A stretch of DNA of 64,000 nucleotides from JAISDD01 sp031553935 (GCA_031553935.1 JAVBKS010000023.1:1-64000); one strand, 5' to 3'. Shown: positions 35,779-44,005, counted from the stretch's first letter. The notes: generated by a model from the sequence alone, not told the origin. Translations and numbers: made by a program.

Positions 35779-36905
35779 TATTGCCCACCTCCGGCAGCAA
35801 CTTCGACTAAGCTGCCGTCATTTACTAGAGAATTACCGGCATTTATGATAGTTTGCCCCGCCTGGATTCCCGAGACAATTTCAATGTATTCTCGATTTTT
35901 CAAGCCTGTCTTTACTTCAACTTCGCGGGCCCGCTGTTCCTGATCAACAGTATATACAACCAGGCGGCCGCCTTTATTAATAACAGCATTAATCGGTACT
36001 GCTAAAACACTGCCTTTATTAACGGTATCAACCGTGACATCAGCAAACATACCTGATTTTATAATGCCATCCGGATTGTCGAGTACTACTTTGACTAGAT
36101 AATTATTCTTCCCGGCTTCAGGCATATTGCCAACGGAACTAACTTGACCAGAAAATGGAGTTGCTGCTGCTGCCTTTACATTTACTTCCACCACATCTCC
36201 AATTTTTATATAACTGATGTCGTTTTCACTTACCATGATATCAACCTGCAGACGCGAAGTCTCAGTTATGGAAGCCGCCGGGGTTTGCATGCTGCTGGTA
36301 TCTCCTAGGGAAAGCGATATACTCCCTACAGTGCCGGAAATCGGAGCGGTGATCACACAATGGCTGATGGCGTTCTGAGCATCCATGAGTCCCGCTTGCG
36401 CTTGTAATAAACCAGCTTCCGCGGCTCCGGAATTCAATGCGTCATAGGCAGCTTTAGCGCTTTCCAACACCTGATTAGAAACTCCGCCTTGTTCATGCAA
36501 ACCTTTGGTCCGTTCATAGTTAAGCCGAGCGGATTCTAAATTAATCTTATTTGTCTGCAACGCAGCTTCAGCAGATGCTACTGCAGCCTCGGCTCTTTTT
36601 ACGCCGGCAGCATAATCAGTGCTATCTAATATCAGCAATGTCTGTCCGGCAGAAACTGAATCTCCGGCTTTGACATTAATAGCTGTCACCCGGCTGCTAA
36701 CTTTGGGAATAATCTTCACTTCATTAATTCCGCGTACATATCCAGCGTAGTTTACCTTCTGGGCAATGTCTCTTGTCTCCACCGCAACTGTACTAACACT
36801 AATAGCCGGCTCCGCAGCAGCCGGAGCCCCTTGCTTAGTGCATCCGCTGGCAGGCAGAATTAATACCAGCAATATGACCAATATGTAACCTAATCTATTC
36901 CTCAC
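35778..36905 (-). CDS. RND efflux adaptor lipoprotein (membrane fusion protein)
   Basis: The N-terminal signal ends at lipobox A-S-G-C, so it is a lipoprotein. Then come a barrel-sandwich (biotinyl-lipoyl-like) half with K-A-G-D-S-V-S-A-G-Q-T-L near 80, a helical hairpin with coiled coil around 105-175, the second lipoyl half near I-S-G-T-V-G-S-I-S, and beta-barrel and proximal domains with P-I-N-A-V-I near 300. GTG 36905 follows GGAGG by seven bases. It links the pump to the TolC-like protein. Confidence 0.92.
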   Translation of the reverse strand: MRNRLGYILVILLVLILPASGCTKQGAPAAAEPAISVSTVAVETRDIAQKVNYAGYVRGINEVKIIPKVSSRVTAINVKAGDSVSAGQTLLILDSTDYAAGVKRAEAAVASAEAALQTNKINLESARLNYERTKGLHEQGGVSNQVLESAKAAYDALNSGAAEAGLLQAQAGLMDAQNAISHCVITAPISGTVGSISLSLGDTSSMQTPAASITETSRLQVDIMVSENDISYIKIGDVVEVNVKAAAATPFSGQVSSVGNMPEAGKNNYLVKVVLDNPDGIIKSGMFADVTVDTVNKGSVLAVPINAVINKGGRLVVYTVDQEQRAREVEVKTGLKNREYIEIVSGIQAGQTIINAGNSLVNDGSLVEVAAGGGQ

Positions 36906-36980
36906 CCTAAATCCTCCCTATATAATTGTTAATATAATGAGCTCCAAGTATAAACCTCAGAGCTTTATACTCTATTTATC

Positions 36981-36996
36981 GACCTACCGGTCGGTC
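36981..36996. promoter_or_regulatory. TetR operator candidate upstream of the adaptor/RND genes
   Basis: GACCTACCGGTCGGTC is a 16-bp inverted repeat with a single mismatched pair. It shares the ACCGG-CGGT core with the palindrome at 38399-38412, and no other gene of the window has such a site. Confidence 0.7.
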
Positions 36997-37012
36997 GGCT
37001 GAAGTTATATGA

Positions 37013-37150
37013 GTGTCTATTTTCGAAGAACTAATGCTGTTAAAAAAACCTCAGACCGGTGAAAAAGTTCCGATTATAAGCTGCAAAGAGCCCACGGTCG
37101 AAGACGAATATAATATTTTAAGATCGCGGGTGGCGTTGCAAACGAGTTAG
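37013..37150 (+). CDS. Possible small ORF (45 aa), unclassified
   Basis: A GTG-initiated plus-strand frame with protein-like composition (K-V-P-I-I-S-C-K-E-P-T-V-E-D-E-Y-N-I-L) ending at TAG 37150. No ribosome site is visible, and I recognise no family. It may be a relic of an older gene or chance. Confidence 0.2.
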   Translation: MSIFEELMLLKKPQTGEKVPIISCKEPTVEDEYNILRSRVALQTS

Positions 37151-37168
37151 ATGAACTTTTAATTCTCG

Positions 37169-37203
37169 AAGAACTGAGAGTGACCAAGTCACTCTCAGTT
37201 CTT
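37169..37203. terminator. Long perfect stem-loop downstream of the TolC-like gene
   Basis: AAGAACTGAGAGTGA (37169-37183) and its exact complement (37189-37203) enclose a five-base loop. It lies 27 bases after the TolC stop. A T-run is missing on both strands, so it may be a terminator of unusual type or an mRNA-stabilising structure. Confidence 0.5.
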
Positions 37204-37229
37204 CATTATCTAAGTTATTATACGATTTA

Positions 37230-38351
37230 TTATGAAGCCGCCCAGGGCTTTTCGAATGCTATTTTAAGGAGTTCATGCTGACCTATTATATTGTTCAGGT
37301 TCTTCTGCTGCTCTAAGATTGCCAGCTCAGCATTATCAACTTCCAGCTTGGTTGCCATTCCAAGTTCGTACTTAGTTTTTGTAATTCTTAGTGTCTCTTC
37401 CGCAAGTTTTATGGCATTCTGCGTGGAATTATACTGTTCTTCAAGTTTAATGATGTTAAAATATATATTTCTAACTGCCTGCTTGGCACTGTCTTTGGCG
37501 GTTTGACTGCTTACTTTGGCTTTATCGATATTTAGTTCTTGAGAATCATAGTCTTCCGAAACATATTTATTCATATCATATAGCTTAAATTGTAAACTTG
37601 CTTGATTAATCTGCAAATCTTTAAGCAATAAATCCGGATTGCCTTCTGTTGCCCTGCTAACCCAGCTTTCCAAAGTATCCATGGTAGCTTCAGTCAAAGC
37701 AAATTGAGGTCTCTCGAGTAAAACTGGCCGTTCGTTGATATGAATACCTATTAGATCATTGAATTTTTCGTAGGCACTGGTTAGAGCGTTCTCAGAATCT
37801 TTCAAGCTTGCCTGGGCTGCCACTAGTTTGCTCTCCATTTGTGAAAGTTCGAAAGAGCTTAATGTTCCTATTTGGTTACTGACTCTACTAATCTGCAATT
37901 GCTTAGTGGTATTTGCTACTAAGCTCTCACTGTATTTATAACTGTCAATTGCATTCAGTAAATTAATATAAGCACTCAGGGCAGAATATACGACTTTGTC
38001 TTCTGTTGAATTTTGGGATTTTTTAGCAACTTGGTAGCTAATATCTGCTGCTACCAGAGCATGAAAAGGCGCACTGATTGCTGAACTAACTGAACCGGCC
38101 GGCTCATACGATACATTCTTTTCAGCCGCTTTGTGACTAAGGTTACTTTGTTCAGTACTAATTTTGGCTAACTTAATACTTTTGCTGTTATTTATGGCCA
38201 AATCTACAGCCTGGTTTAGTGTGATGCCTTCTGAATTTTCTTCTAGTTCGCTGCTCAGCTGAGTTTCTTCTGCTGAAAAAACTAATCCTGTTGGATTAAG
38301 GCTAAAACATGAAAACATTATTAATAATGCTACGATATGTAATCTTCTCAT
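37230..38351 (-). CDS. TolC-family outer membrane/efflux channel-like protein
   Basis: Signal peptide of about 27 residues (to V-F-S-A) followed by two long helical repeats typical of TolC: I-T-L-N-Q-A-V-D-L-A-I-N-N-S near residue 43 and Y-E-L-G-M-A-T-K-L-E-V-D-N-A-E-L near 325. At 373 residues it is shorter than E. coli TolC (about 490), mainly between the repeats. It has its own promoter overlapping a TetR operator. A true channel requires an outer membrane; short TolC-like proteins also occur in monoderms. Confidence 0.82.
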   Translation of the reverse strand: MRRLHIVALLIMFSCFSLNPTGLVFSAEETQLSSELEENSEGITLNQAVDLAINNSKSIKLAKISTEQSNLSHKAAEKNVSYEPAGSVSSAISAPFHALVAADISYQVAKKSQNSTEDKVVYSALSAYINLLNAIDSYKYSESLVANTTKQLQISRVSNQIGTLSSFELSQMESKLVAAQASLKDSENALTSAYEKFNDLIGIHINERPVLLERPQFALTEATMDTLESWVSRATEGNPDLLLKDLQINQASLQFKLYDMNKYVSEDYDSQELNIDKAKVSSQTAKDSAKQAVRNIYFNIIKLEEQYNSTQNAIKLAEETLRITKTKYELGMATKLEVDNAELAILEQQKNLNNIIGQHELLKIAFEKPWAAS

Positions 38352-38383
38352 AATTGACCTTCCTTACGTTATTTGGTGTTACT

Positions 38384-38413
38384 ATTATATATCCCTACTG
38401 ACCGGCCGGTCAA
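38384..38413 (-). promoter_or_regulatory. Promoter of the TolC-like gene
   Basis: Minus-strand TTGACC (38413-38408), 18 bases, TATAAT (38389-38384), 33 bases before the ATG. The -35 lies inside the operator palindrome at 38399-38412, so a bound repressor would block the polymerase. Confidence 0.78.
38399..38412. promoter_or_regulatory. TetR operator candidate on the TolC promoter
   Basis: TGACCGGCCGGTCA is a perfect 14-bp palindrome covering the -35 region. It resembles the site at 36981-36996, supporting one repressor for both transcription units. Confidence 0.78.
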
Positions 38414-38441
38414 CATTAGAATTAAGTAAAATCCGAGTAAA

Positions 38442-38467
38442 AAAAGACCTGGCTTAAAGCCAGGTCT
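38442..38467 (-). terminator. Intrinsic terminator of the stalk-domain protein gene
   Basis: AAAAGACCTGGC with its complement GCCAGGTCTTTT forms a tight GC-containing stem. On the minus strand the stem is followed by six T, ten bases after the stop of the gene at 38480. Confidence 0.9.
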
Positions 38468-38479
38468 TTTAAGTTCGGT

Positions 38480-40852
38480 TTATAGGAAGTTAATGGTTAC
38501 TGTTTGAGCAGCAGCATCCCAAGTAGCTGTTGCAGCAAATGCTTGTGCTACCCAAGAAGCTGGCAACATGGTGCGTCCATTTAGGATTTCTGGAGCTACA
38601 TCCATGGTTACAGCTGCACCATTTATCAGCATAACATTGCTGCCAATTTTCAATTGAACAACTTTGTCAGCTTTCATAAGAGTAACAGTTTTGTTAGCAT
38701 CATCCCATAATATGTTAGTGTCTACTACACCTAAAGCATTAGCAACATATCTGATTGGCATAAAAGTTCTGCTTTCCTTGATATAAGGAGCTACATCCAT
38801 AGTCACATCTACACCATTAAGTTTGAAAGTGGTTGATCCGATTGTGAAAACGGAAGTGTATTTGCTTTCGCCAGGAGCTGGGGTGATAACTTTAGCTCCA
38901 ACGGCAGCACCTACAGCTAGGGTCTGTGGAAATAGTCCATCTGGAACATTATACTTCAAAGAAGTATTCACGAGGCAATCTGCACTCCTATAAGCCATAT
39001 TACTTTCCAATACTGACTTGCCTAATACGGCAACTAATAAATTACCTTCAGGCGCAGTTCTTTCAATGGTTACAAAGATATCACTAATCTTAATCTCACT
39101 TGCTGTATAACTCTCACCATCAATTGGGATAATTAGATATTGGAACAAATCTGTCGCCATTATAGTCGTACCTGGAACAAACTTCGATCTAGTAATATTA
39201 TCTATAGCAACATCTAAGTCACCTTTTGTCACTTCAACTTTTGGAATCTTAGCAAATTCCATACCACTTGGCACTTTCAAAACAAGATCAGCACGGGCAG
39301 GAGTTCCTAGAGTTTCTGAAGTTTTCTCGTGAATAGCACCTGCATAGTTTTCTGTTATAATTATATCACCGATTTTTTGATTCGCTAATCCTATTTTAAC
39401 ATCTGGAGCTGTTACAGCCGTAATAGTTATAGGAGCAACAACTTTTGCAATGACTACTTCCTTAGTTTCTATTCCAGCACTACCTGAAATAGTCATTTTG
39501 ATGTCTTGCGGAGCAACAGCATCAACTGCAATCTTAATGTTCTCCATGTCAATTGTATCAGCGTCCGAACTGGTTCCATCTACTGTGAACTTAATAGAAT
39601 GTCCATCACTTCCAGGCATAGACGAGCCTTTTAAGCTAATATCATCGCCGGTGAATGTGTTGTCAACGCGTTCAAATTTAGCAAAGCTTGGCAGAGTGAA
39701 TATTACTGTTCTTTCTTCAACTAAACTGCCCGCGATACCTTCTTTAACAACTATTGTCCCAATTTCCTGATCTACGGCACCTGCTGTAACTTCAACAACT
39801 GAATCCATCTCTACTCTGGATTCATAACTTCCATAAACACCAACCAATAGTTCATTTTTGGTATCAGAGCTTAACTTGGTATCTCCACCAAGTACGGCCA
39901 TTATGTCGCCAGCTTTAACATCGTTCTCGTCATCTACTATAAACGATAACTCAACATCAAATCCTGAAGCGGCAGTTGTTTTGCCACCATTGTTTTTTAT
40001 GATTAATTCGCGCCCAGAACTACCTGTTTTATCAAAAGTTACACTGGTTCCGGCGTCTTTTAATTGCTTCTCCAATTTTTCCGTAAAGGTTCCAACTGCA
40101 TCCCACTTATAGCCTCGTGGAAGTTTAAGTGTTAAAGCTTCAGAACTGTTAGCTTTAAATGAACCTGGGAATTCCTCGCGTACTTGAAGGATAAAATTAA
40201 ACACATTATCGCTAGTTTCTTCTTCTGTAGCTGTAACAGTTATTTCACCCTTACTTGAAACTCTAGCAACCGTAACCGAACCAGATTTCGGGAATCCGCC
40301 GTTGCCTTCATACTTAACTACACAATCATCTGCACCACTAGAAATTGTCAAATCTTGTAGATAAACATGCAATAAAACAGAGCCAGGATCAGATTGACGT
40401 GTTGCAGCATTTTTCAGTGAGATAGTGAATGCTCGATCACTGTCTTGTGTAAATTCATAGGAATCATAGGCATATTCATTTTTATTGCTACCGCTAACAA
40501 ATTCCGGTACGAACAGCCCATTTTCTCCTTTGAGATTTGCTGAATCAGCAGTTGCTCCATCCAGAACTTCTCCAACAGGTGGAGGCCCAACAACAGCTGC
40601 TTTATCAGCCACTACCGAATTAACGGTGTACTTCGATGGTAATGTAAAAGTAATTGAAGAATCAGCCGCTATGTCAAAATTATCAGCTTTGATCACAATT
40701 ATCCCTACTGCATTTCCACCAGTTATAATCGATTTAACTTCCTGTGCAGAAATACTTACCGATGCACTCGCTGTGCCAACGCCCATGAACATGGTTGCTA
40801 ACATGGTGATGACTAATAGAAGTGCAAATTTTTTACTTCTTAATTTAAGCAA
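38480..40852 (-). CDS. Secreted stalk-domain (copper amine oxidase N-terminal type) surface protein
   Basis: 790-residue exported protein. The signal peptide ends near G-T-A-S-A-S (residues 1-30). About 600 residues of beta-rich, repeated domains follow, each with a turn such as I-V-V-K-E-G-I-A-G or I-I-T-E-N-Y-A-G, resembling surface-layer or adhesin modules. The last ~125 residues are two stalk units with M-D-V-A-P-Y-I-K and R-T-F-M-P-I-R-Y-V-A-N-A-L-G, then M-D-V-A-P-E-I-L and R-T-M-L-P-A-S-W-V. These are the domains annotated as copper amine oxidase N-terminal, not an enzyme. TTG 40852 follows AAGGAGG. An ECF sigma promoter upstream suggests envelope-stress control. It may be an S-layer-like or abundant envelope protein. 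Confidence 0.82.
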   Translation of the reverse strand: MLKLRSKKFALLLVITMLATMFMGVGTASASVSISAQEVKSIITGGNAVGIIVIKADNFDIAADSSITFTLPSKYTVNSVVADKAAVVGPPPVGEVLDGATADSANLKGENGLFVPEFVSGSNKNEYAYDSYEFTQDSDRAFTISLKNAATRQSDPGSVLLHVYLQDLTISSGADDCVVKYEGNGGFPKSGSVTVARVSSKGEITVTATEEETSDNVFNFILQVREEFPGSFKANSSEALTLKLPRGYKWDAVGTFTEKLEKQLKDAGTSVTFDKTGSSGRELIIKNNGGKTTAASGFDVELSFIVDDENDVKAGDIMAVLGGDTKLSSDTKNELLVGVYGSYESRVEMDSVVEVTAGAVDQEIGTIVVKEGIAGSLVEERTVIFTLPSFAKFERVDNTFTGDDISLKGSSMPGSDGHSIKFTVDGTSSDADTIDMENIKIAVDAVAPQDIKMTISGSAGIETKEVVIAKVVAPITITAVTAPDVKIGLANQKIGDIIITENYAGAIHEKTSETLGTPARADLVLKVPSGMEFAKIPKVEVTKGDLDVAIDNITRSKFVPGTTIMATDLFQYLIIPIDGESYTASEIKISDIFVTIERTAPEGNLLVAVLGKSVLESNMAYRSADCLVNTSLKYNVPDGLFPQTLAVGAAVGAKVITPAPGESKYTSVFTIGSTTFKLNGVDVTMDVAPYIKESRTFMPIRYVANALGVVDTNILWDDANKTVTLMKADKVVQLKIGSNVMLINGAAVTMDVAPEILNGRTMLPASWVAQAFAATATWDAAAQTVTINFL

Positions 40853-41059
40853 TTTTTCTTCCTCCTTACAATTTGTTTAATATAATAATTACTTAGATGA
40901 TCATGCCTTCCGGCATACCTTGCAAGGTTATCATCGACCTAATCGATCGCCTATGTTGCTCTCTCCCCTCCTTCTTCTCCGCCTTTTGTGGGCGGGGGTA
41001 CTGGTTTGAAACCTAATTAGATTTAACCATTCGACGGCGAGATTCTCCGTCTAGTATGT
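40853..41059 (-). ncRNA. Long structured 5' leader of the stalk-protein gene
   Basis: From the ECF promoter the transcript would have about 200 untranslated bases. Inverted repeats in it include GACGG/CCGTC near 41038-41056, CCGCC/GGCGG around 40980-40996, ACCTTGCAAGGT near 40916-40927 and ATGCC/GGCAT near 40903-40914. I could not match it to a known riboswitch. It may stabilise the mRNA, as leaders of abundant surface-protein genes often do. Confidence 0.45.
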
Positions 41060-41088
41060 TTAGACACCAAGACTAAACTAAAAGTTCC
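41060..41088 (-). promoter_or_regulatory. ECF sigma promoter of the stalk-protein gene
   Basis: Minus-strand GGAACTT (41088-41082), 16 bases, GTCTAA (41065-41060). Both hexamer-like elements and the spacer length are identical to the promoter in front of the ECF sigma gene at 44006-44034. Confidence 0.82.
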
Positions 41089-41195
41089 CGAGTTGCATAA
41101 ATTTCCTTGAAAATTTTTTTCTTTCTATATAGTTTAATTATGCCATGTTAAAGATTGAGCTAGTTGACCAAAATAATTTATTCGTTCCACTATAT

Positions 41196-41663
41196 CTGAG
41201 CGTCTAGAAAATGATGGCTGCAGTTAGCTGGCGCTAGGTGGCACTAATACTACTCCCTCCGTCGCTGCGTGCCACCTCCCTCAATGAGGGAGGCCTTCTA
41301 TACTTAATATCACTTCATTAACTGTAATTTCGGACATCGACATAGTTGATAAAACATCTCGTATATCCCAGAAAGCCGAAGTATCTGAAGAAATTTGGTT
41401 ACAATTACTATGCGAAGGTCGAGCACATTATGGCGTCTGTTTGAGGCAAAGCCGAGTTTGACGCCATGAGGGGTGCGCAGACTGAGTAAGTAATTGTCCA
41501 AGTTTCTTCATTACGGAGACGTTTTCTTTGAATACTTTCTTTTCGAAAAGAAAGTATTGATGTATAAAACAGATATGTATTTCTCAAAAAACCAGAATGA
41601 AAAAGACAGCAATCGAATTATATGAGTTATTGGTTTAACTAATGAAATATTCGTTTTTATTAT
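41196..41663 (+). repeat. Long direct repeat, copy 1 (flanks AbiE module)
   Basis: About 450 bp nearly identical to 43392-43840, with scattered substitutions; I judge it roughly 85-90% by eye. It contains a CTCCCTC/GAGGGAG hairpin near 41274-41291, a larger stem ATGGCGTC/GACGCCAT (41430-41467), and a palindrome CTTTCTTTTCGAAAAGAAAG near 41529-41548. A 63-codon minus frame is open in both copies but shows no sign of being a gene. Confidence 0.85.
41430..41467. other. Stem-loop with compensatory change between repeat copies
   Basis: Outer stem ATGGCGTC/GACGCCAT here is ATGGCATC/GATGCCAT at 43628-43665 in copy 2. The G-C pair has become A-T with both sides changed, so pairing is preserved. An inner GGC-AAA-GCC pairing is kept in both. 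Confidence 0.6.
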
Positions 41664-41735
41664 TCTATTGCGCTTTATATTACAATTATTTTGCTTCTTT
41701 TCACCCCTTACATAATTCCAGATATGCTTATTCAG

Positions 41736-42641
41736 CTACTGCCATTCCTCAAACTCATGATCCCACATCTTGGGATACTCGACTTCTTCGACAATTGCCT
41801 CGAATACTGGTTCAAGAAACGCTTTTATAACATATATCACCTTGGAAAATTCCAAGGTGTCATTTTTAATATTCCTCAGAAAATACTTCCACTTTTTCTG
41901 CATTTCGTCATCGTCTGCTAGCTGCACTACGCGCGCAAAACTATTCACATCATAAGATGTACCACGATTTCTCAGCGTTTCAAAAATAGCTGTCTTTAGC
42001 CTTGTACCCTCAAAATCAAACTTTTTCGTCAAGTAGTAGATATCATAGAAATCTTTCATCCGACCTGTTAGTTCAAATCGCTGGAGAATAGCATCAAATT
42101 TTTCAGCAATTGTGCTCTCAAGCGAGTAAGTAAAAACTTCTGGAGCTTCAAAAAACGGAAGCTGCGTGTTGAATTTTCTCATCTCAGCTTTCGGAATAAT
42201 GACATCACCAACTCCAATGTCTACGTTAAATGGCACCCTAACATTTTTTATACTTCCAATGATCTGTACACTTATTCCTTTGTATTTTCGTTGAACTGAA
42301 ATTTCCTCAAATCCTTTGGCCTCCATGTTGATGTAGTCGTTTCCAGTTGAGGTTGATAATATTTCTTGAATCATTCCTTGGACATCAGCTAATGAGTTGG
42401 ACTGCTGCCGAAGTAAAAAATCCACATCAATAGTGGAGCGACTTTCAAAATTAGTCAATGCATAGATGAACAAGCCGCCTTTTAGCACAAGATCATTGAT
42501 GTACTTTGATTTTGAAAGCCTGCGTAAAAACTCCTCCTGGCAAAATAGCTGCAAGCATTGCTGATAAGCTATGTCGGAAGATTTCGCTTTGTTCTTAAGT
42601 TTCGCTAGAATTGATGCGCCAAGATCCAGCATTACAGCCAC
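41736..42641 (-). CDS. abiEii: AbiEii/AbiGii-type nucleotidyltransferase toxin
   Basis: AbiEii toxins are nucleotidyltransferases that stop growth during phage infection by modifying tRNA. The motif K-G-G-L-F-I-Y near residue 54 and the metal-binding D-V-D-F-L-L near 73 are present. A further F-D-I-Y-Y-L-T-K segment near 190 (K-D-F-Y-D-I-Y-Y-L) is typical of the family. Length 301 is normal. Its start overlaps the AbiEi stop by ten bases, the standard arrangement of type IV toxin-antitoxin pairs. Confidence 0.9.
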   Translation of the reverse strand: MAVMLDLGASILAKLKNKAKSSDIAYQQCLQLFCQEEFLRRLSKSKYINDLVLKGGLFIYALTNFESRSTIDVDFLLRQQSNSLADVQGMIQEILSTSTGNDYINMEAKGFEEISVQRKYKGISVQIIGSIKNVRVPFNVDIGVGDVIIPKAEMRKFNTQLPFFEAPEVFTYSLESTIAEKFDAILQRFELTGRMKDFYDIYYLTKKFDFEGTRLKTAIFETLRNRGTSYDVNSFARVVQLADDDEMQKKWKYFLRNIKNDTLEFSKVIYVIKAFLEPVFEAIVEEVEYPKMWDHEFEEWQ

Positions 42642-43231
42642 ACCCCTATTAGGTCTCTTACTTTTTTCTGCACCCGCAGCAATTTTGCATATTCGATAAG
42701 GTTTGGCACATTTTTTTTCGTATCAACAACATAACCTTGAATGGATTTATTAAAAACTTCTCTGTCCATCTTCCCCATATAGCGTAGACAGTCACAAATC
42801 GTACGGTCGCGGTCATAAATTCGAACTTTAGTCGAATCAACAACTCCTTCAACAACACCCAAATTTAGTAAATCAGTTTCAATGAAATAAACCTTCACGA
42901 AAGGAAAGTCAATTTTTGCTCGGTACCTTGAAATATCCTTATCCACTGCCAAGTGCCATTCTGAAGGGGTACGATCACTATATCCATAATAAAACAGTGC
43001 TGTGTTCATGCACAGTACAGCGTCTGGAAACAGTCGGTTAATAATTGCAATTTCGCTGTAGTCTTGTTCGTCAACAAGGTGATAATAGCCCTGTTTGATT
43101 TTTTCGATTACTCCATCAGCTAATAGCTTTTTTATTTCATAATAGTAAATTTTTGCAGCGTGAAGCTCAGCAGTTCGACAGACTCCACCCCTTTGTTTAA
43201 ATATATATCTGATTTCATTTTCCGTTTTCAA
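42632..43231 (-). CDS. abiEi: AbiEi-family antitoxin
   Basis: 199-residue protein with an N-terminal winged helix (G-G-V-C-R-T-A-E-L near residue 15, then K-K-L-L-A-D-G-V-I-E-K-I-K-Q-G-Y-Y) and a C-terminal antitoxin domain with D-R-T-I-C-D-C-L-R near 145. Start is TTG 43231 with AAGGGG six bases upstream. A near-consensus promoter lies at 43287-43315. AbiEi represses its own operon in characterised systems. Confidence 0.9.
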   Translation of the reverse strand: MKTENEIRYIFKQRGGVCRTAELHAAKIYYYEIKKLLADGVIEKIKQGYYHLVDEQDYSEIAIINRLFPDAVLCMNTALFYYGYSDRTPSEWHLAVDKDISRYRAKIDFPFVKVYFIETDLLNLGVVEGVVDSTKVRIYDRDRTICDCLRYMGKMDREVFNKSIQGYVVDTKKNVPNLIEYAKLLRVQKKVRDLIGVWL

Positions 43232-43286
43232 ATTGATCCCCTTACTAAACCATACTCAACTAATCACTCAAGCGGTTGTTTTAGTA

Positions 43287-43315
43287 ATTATGTATGAAGC
43301 ATTAGCATAAGTCAA
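43287..43315 (-). promoter_or_regulatory. Promoter of the AbiEi-AbiEii operon
   Basis: Minus-strand TTGACT (43315-43310), 17 bases, CATAAT (43292-43287), 56 bases before the TTG start. Confidence 0.72.
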
Positions 43316-43391
43316 TCGCCTAGCAACGACAATCGAACTTTTATAATGCTCCGGCGTTAGGTAACTGGATGGGATAAGTCGTTCTCCTCAC

Positions 43392-43840
43392 CTGAGCATC
43401 TAGAAAATAATTGGTTACAGTTAGCTGGCGCAGGATGAGCACTAATATTGCTCCCTCCATCGCTTCGCGCCACCTCCCTCAATGAGGGCGGCCTTCTATC
43501 CTCAATATCACTTCAGTAACTGGAATTTCGGACATAGACATAGTTGACAAAATATCTCGTATATCCCAGAAAGCCGAAGTATCTGAAGAAATTTGGTTAC
43601 AATTACTATGCGAAGGTCGAGCACATTATGGCATCTGTTTAAGGCAAAGCCGAGTTTGATGCCATGAGAGGTGCGCAGACCGAGTAAGTAATTGTCCAAG
43701 TTTCTTCATTACGGAGGCGTTTTCTTTGAATACTTTCTTTTCAAAAAGAAAGTATTGATGAATAGAACTGATATGTATTTCTCAAAATACAGCGTTAAAA
43801 AGACTGCAATTGATTTAGTTAATGAATATTTTCGTTTATT
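43392..43840 (+). repeat. Long direct repeat, copy 2
   Basis: Second copy of the sequence at 41196-41663, in the same orientation. The GAGGG hairpin has lost a pair (GAGGGCG), while the 43628-43665 stem has a compensated pair. After about 43780 the copies differ by small indels. Confidence 0.85.
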
Positions 43841-44005
43841 CTCTGCTATCTTTGTAGGCCATTCTGTAGTGAGAACAATTAGCATCAGTCACTTCATTTT
43901 ACATAACTACGTTAATAGAATAAAATTACATCAGCCAGTTTGGCAAAATAAAATCAACTTGGATTTTAATTAGGCAGAATATCTCTGCAGATTTTTTAAG
44001 TCACG
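43841..44005. other. AT-rich spacer before the ECF promoter
   Basis: No gene is supported. An open plus frame runs through from the repeat to 43973 but has no ribosome site, and the homologous frame in repeat copy 1 stops after 22 codons. Confidence 0.5.

Larger units (their letters stand above)
36906..37229. other. Gap between adaptor and TolC-like genes: operator, small ORF, long hairpin
   Basis: This 324-bp stretch holds a TetR operator candidate (36981-36996), an unclassified 45-codon frame on the plus strand (37013-37150) and a 15-bp perfect stem-loop (37169-37203). No strong promoter for the adaptor gene was found, though TATAAA-like sequence lies just after the operator on the minus strand. 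Confidence 0.5.
41089..41735. other. Gene-free stretch containing direct repeat copy 1
   Basis: No gene is supported. Bases 41196-41663 are the first copy of a ~450-bp direct repeat whose second copy is at 43392-43840. The 41089-41195 part is unique and AT-rich. Confidence 0.6.

Noticed and set aside
36955..36980. Promoter for the adaptor/RND genes
   Set aside because: TATAAA-like sequence is present after the operator, but no -35 at proper distance is convincing.
40900..41056. Cyclic-di-GMP or other known riboswitch in the stalk-gene leader
   Set aside because: The conserved cores of the classes I know are not present; only generic hairpins are seen.
41310..41501. 63-codon minus frame in repeat copy 1, also open in copy 2 (43508-43699)
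   Set aside because: About ten of 63 residues differ between copies, many non-conservatively, there is no ribosome site, and the plus-strand frame is equally conserved. The DNA, not this protein, seems conserved.
43692..43973. 93-codon plus frame spanning the end of repeat copy 2
   Set aside because: The homologous frame in copy 1 stops early after small indels, and no ribosome site or family is visible.
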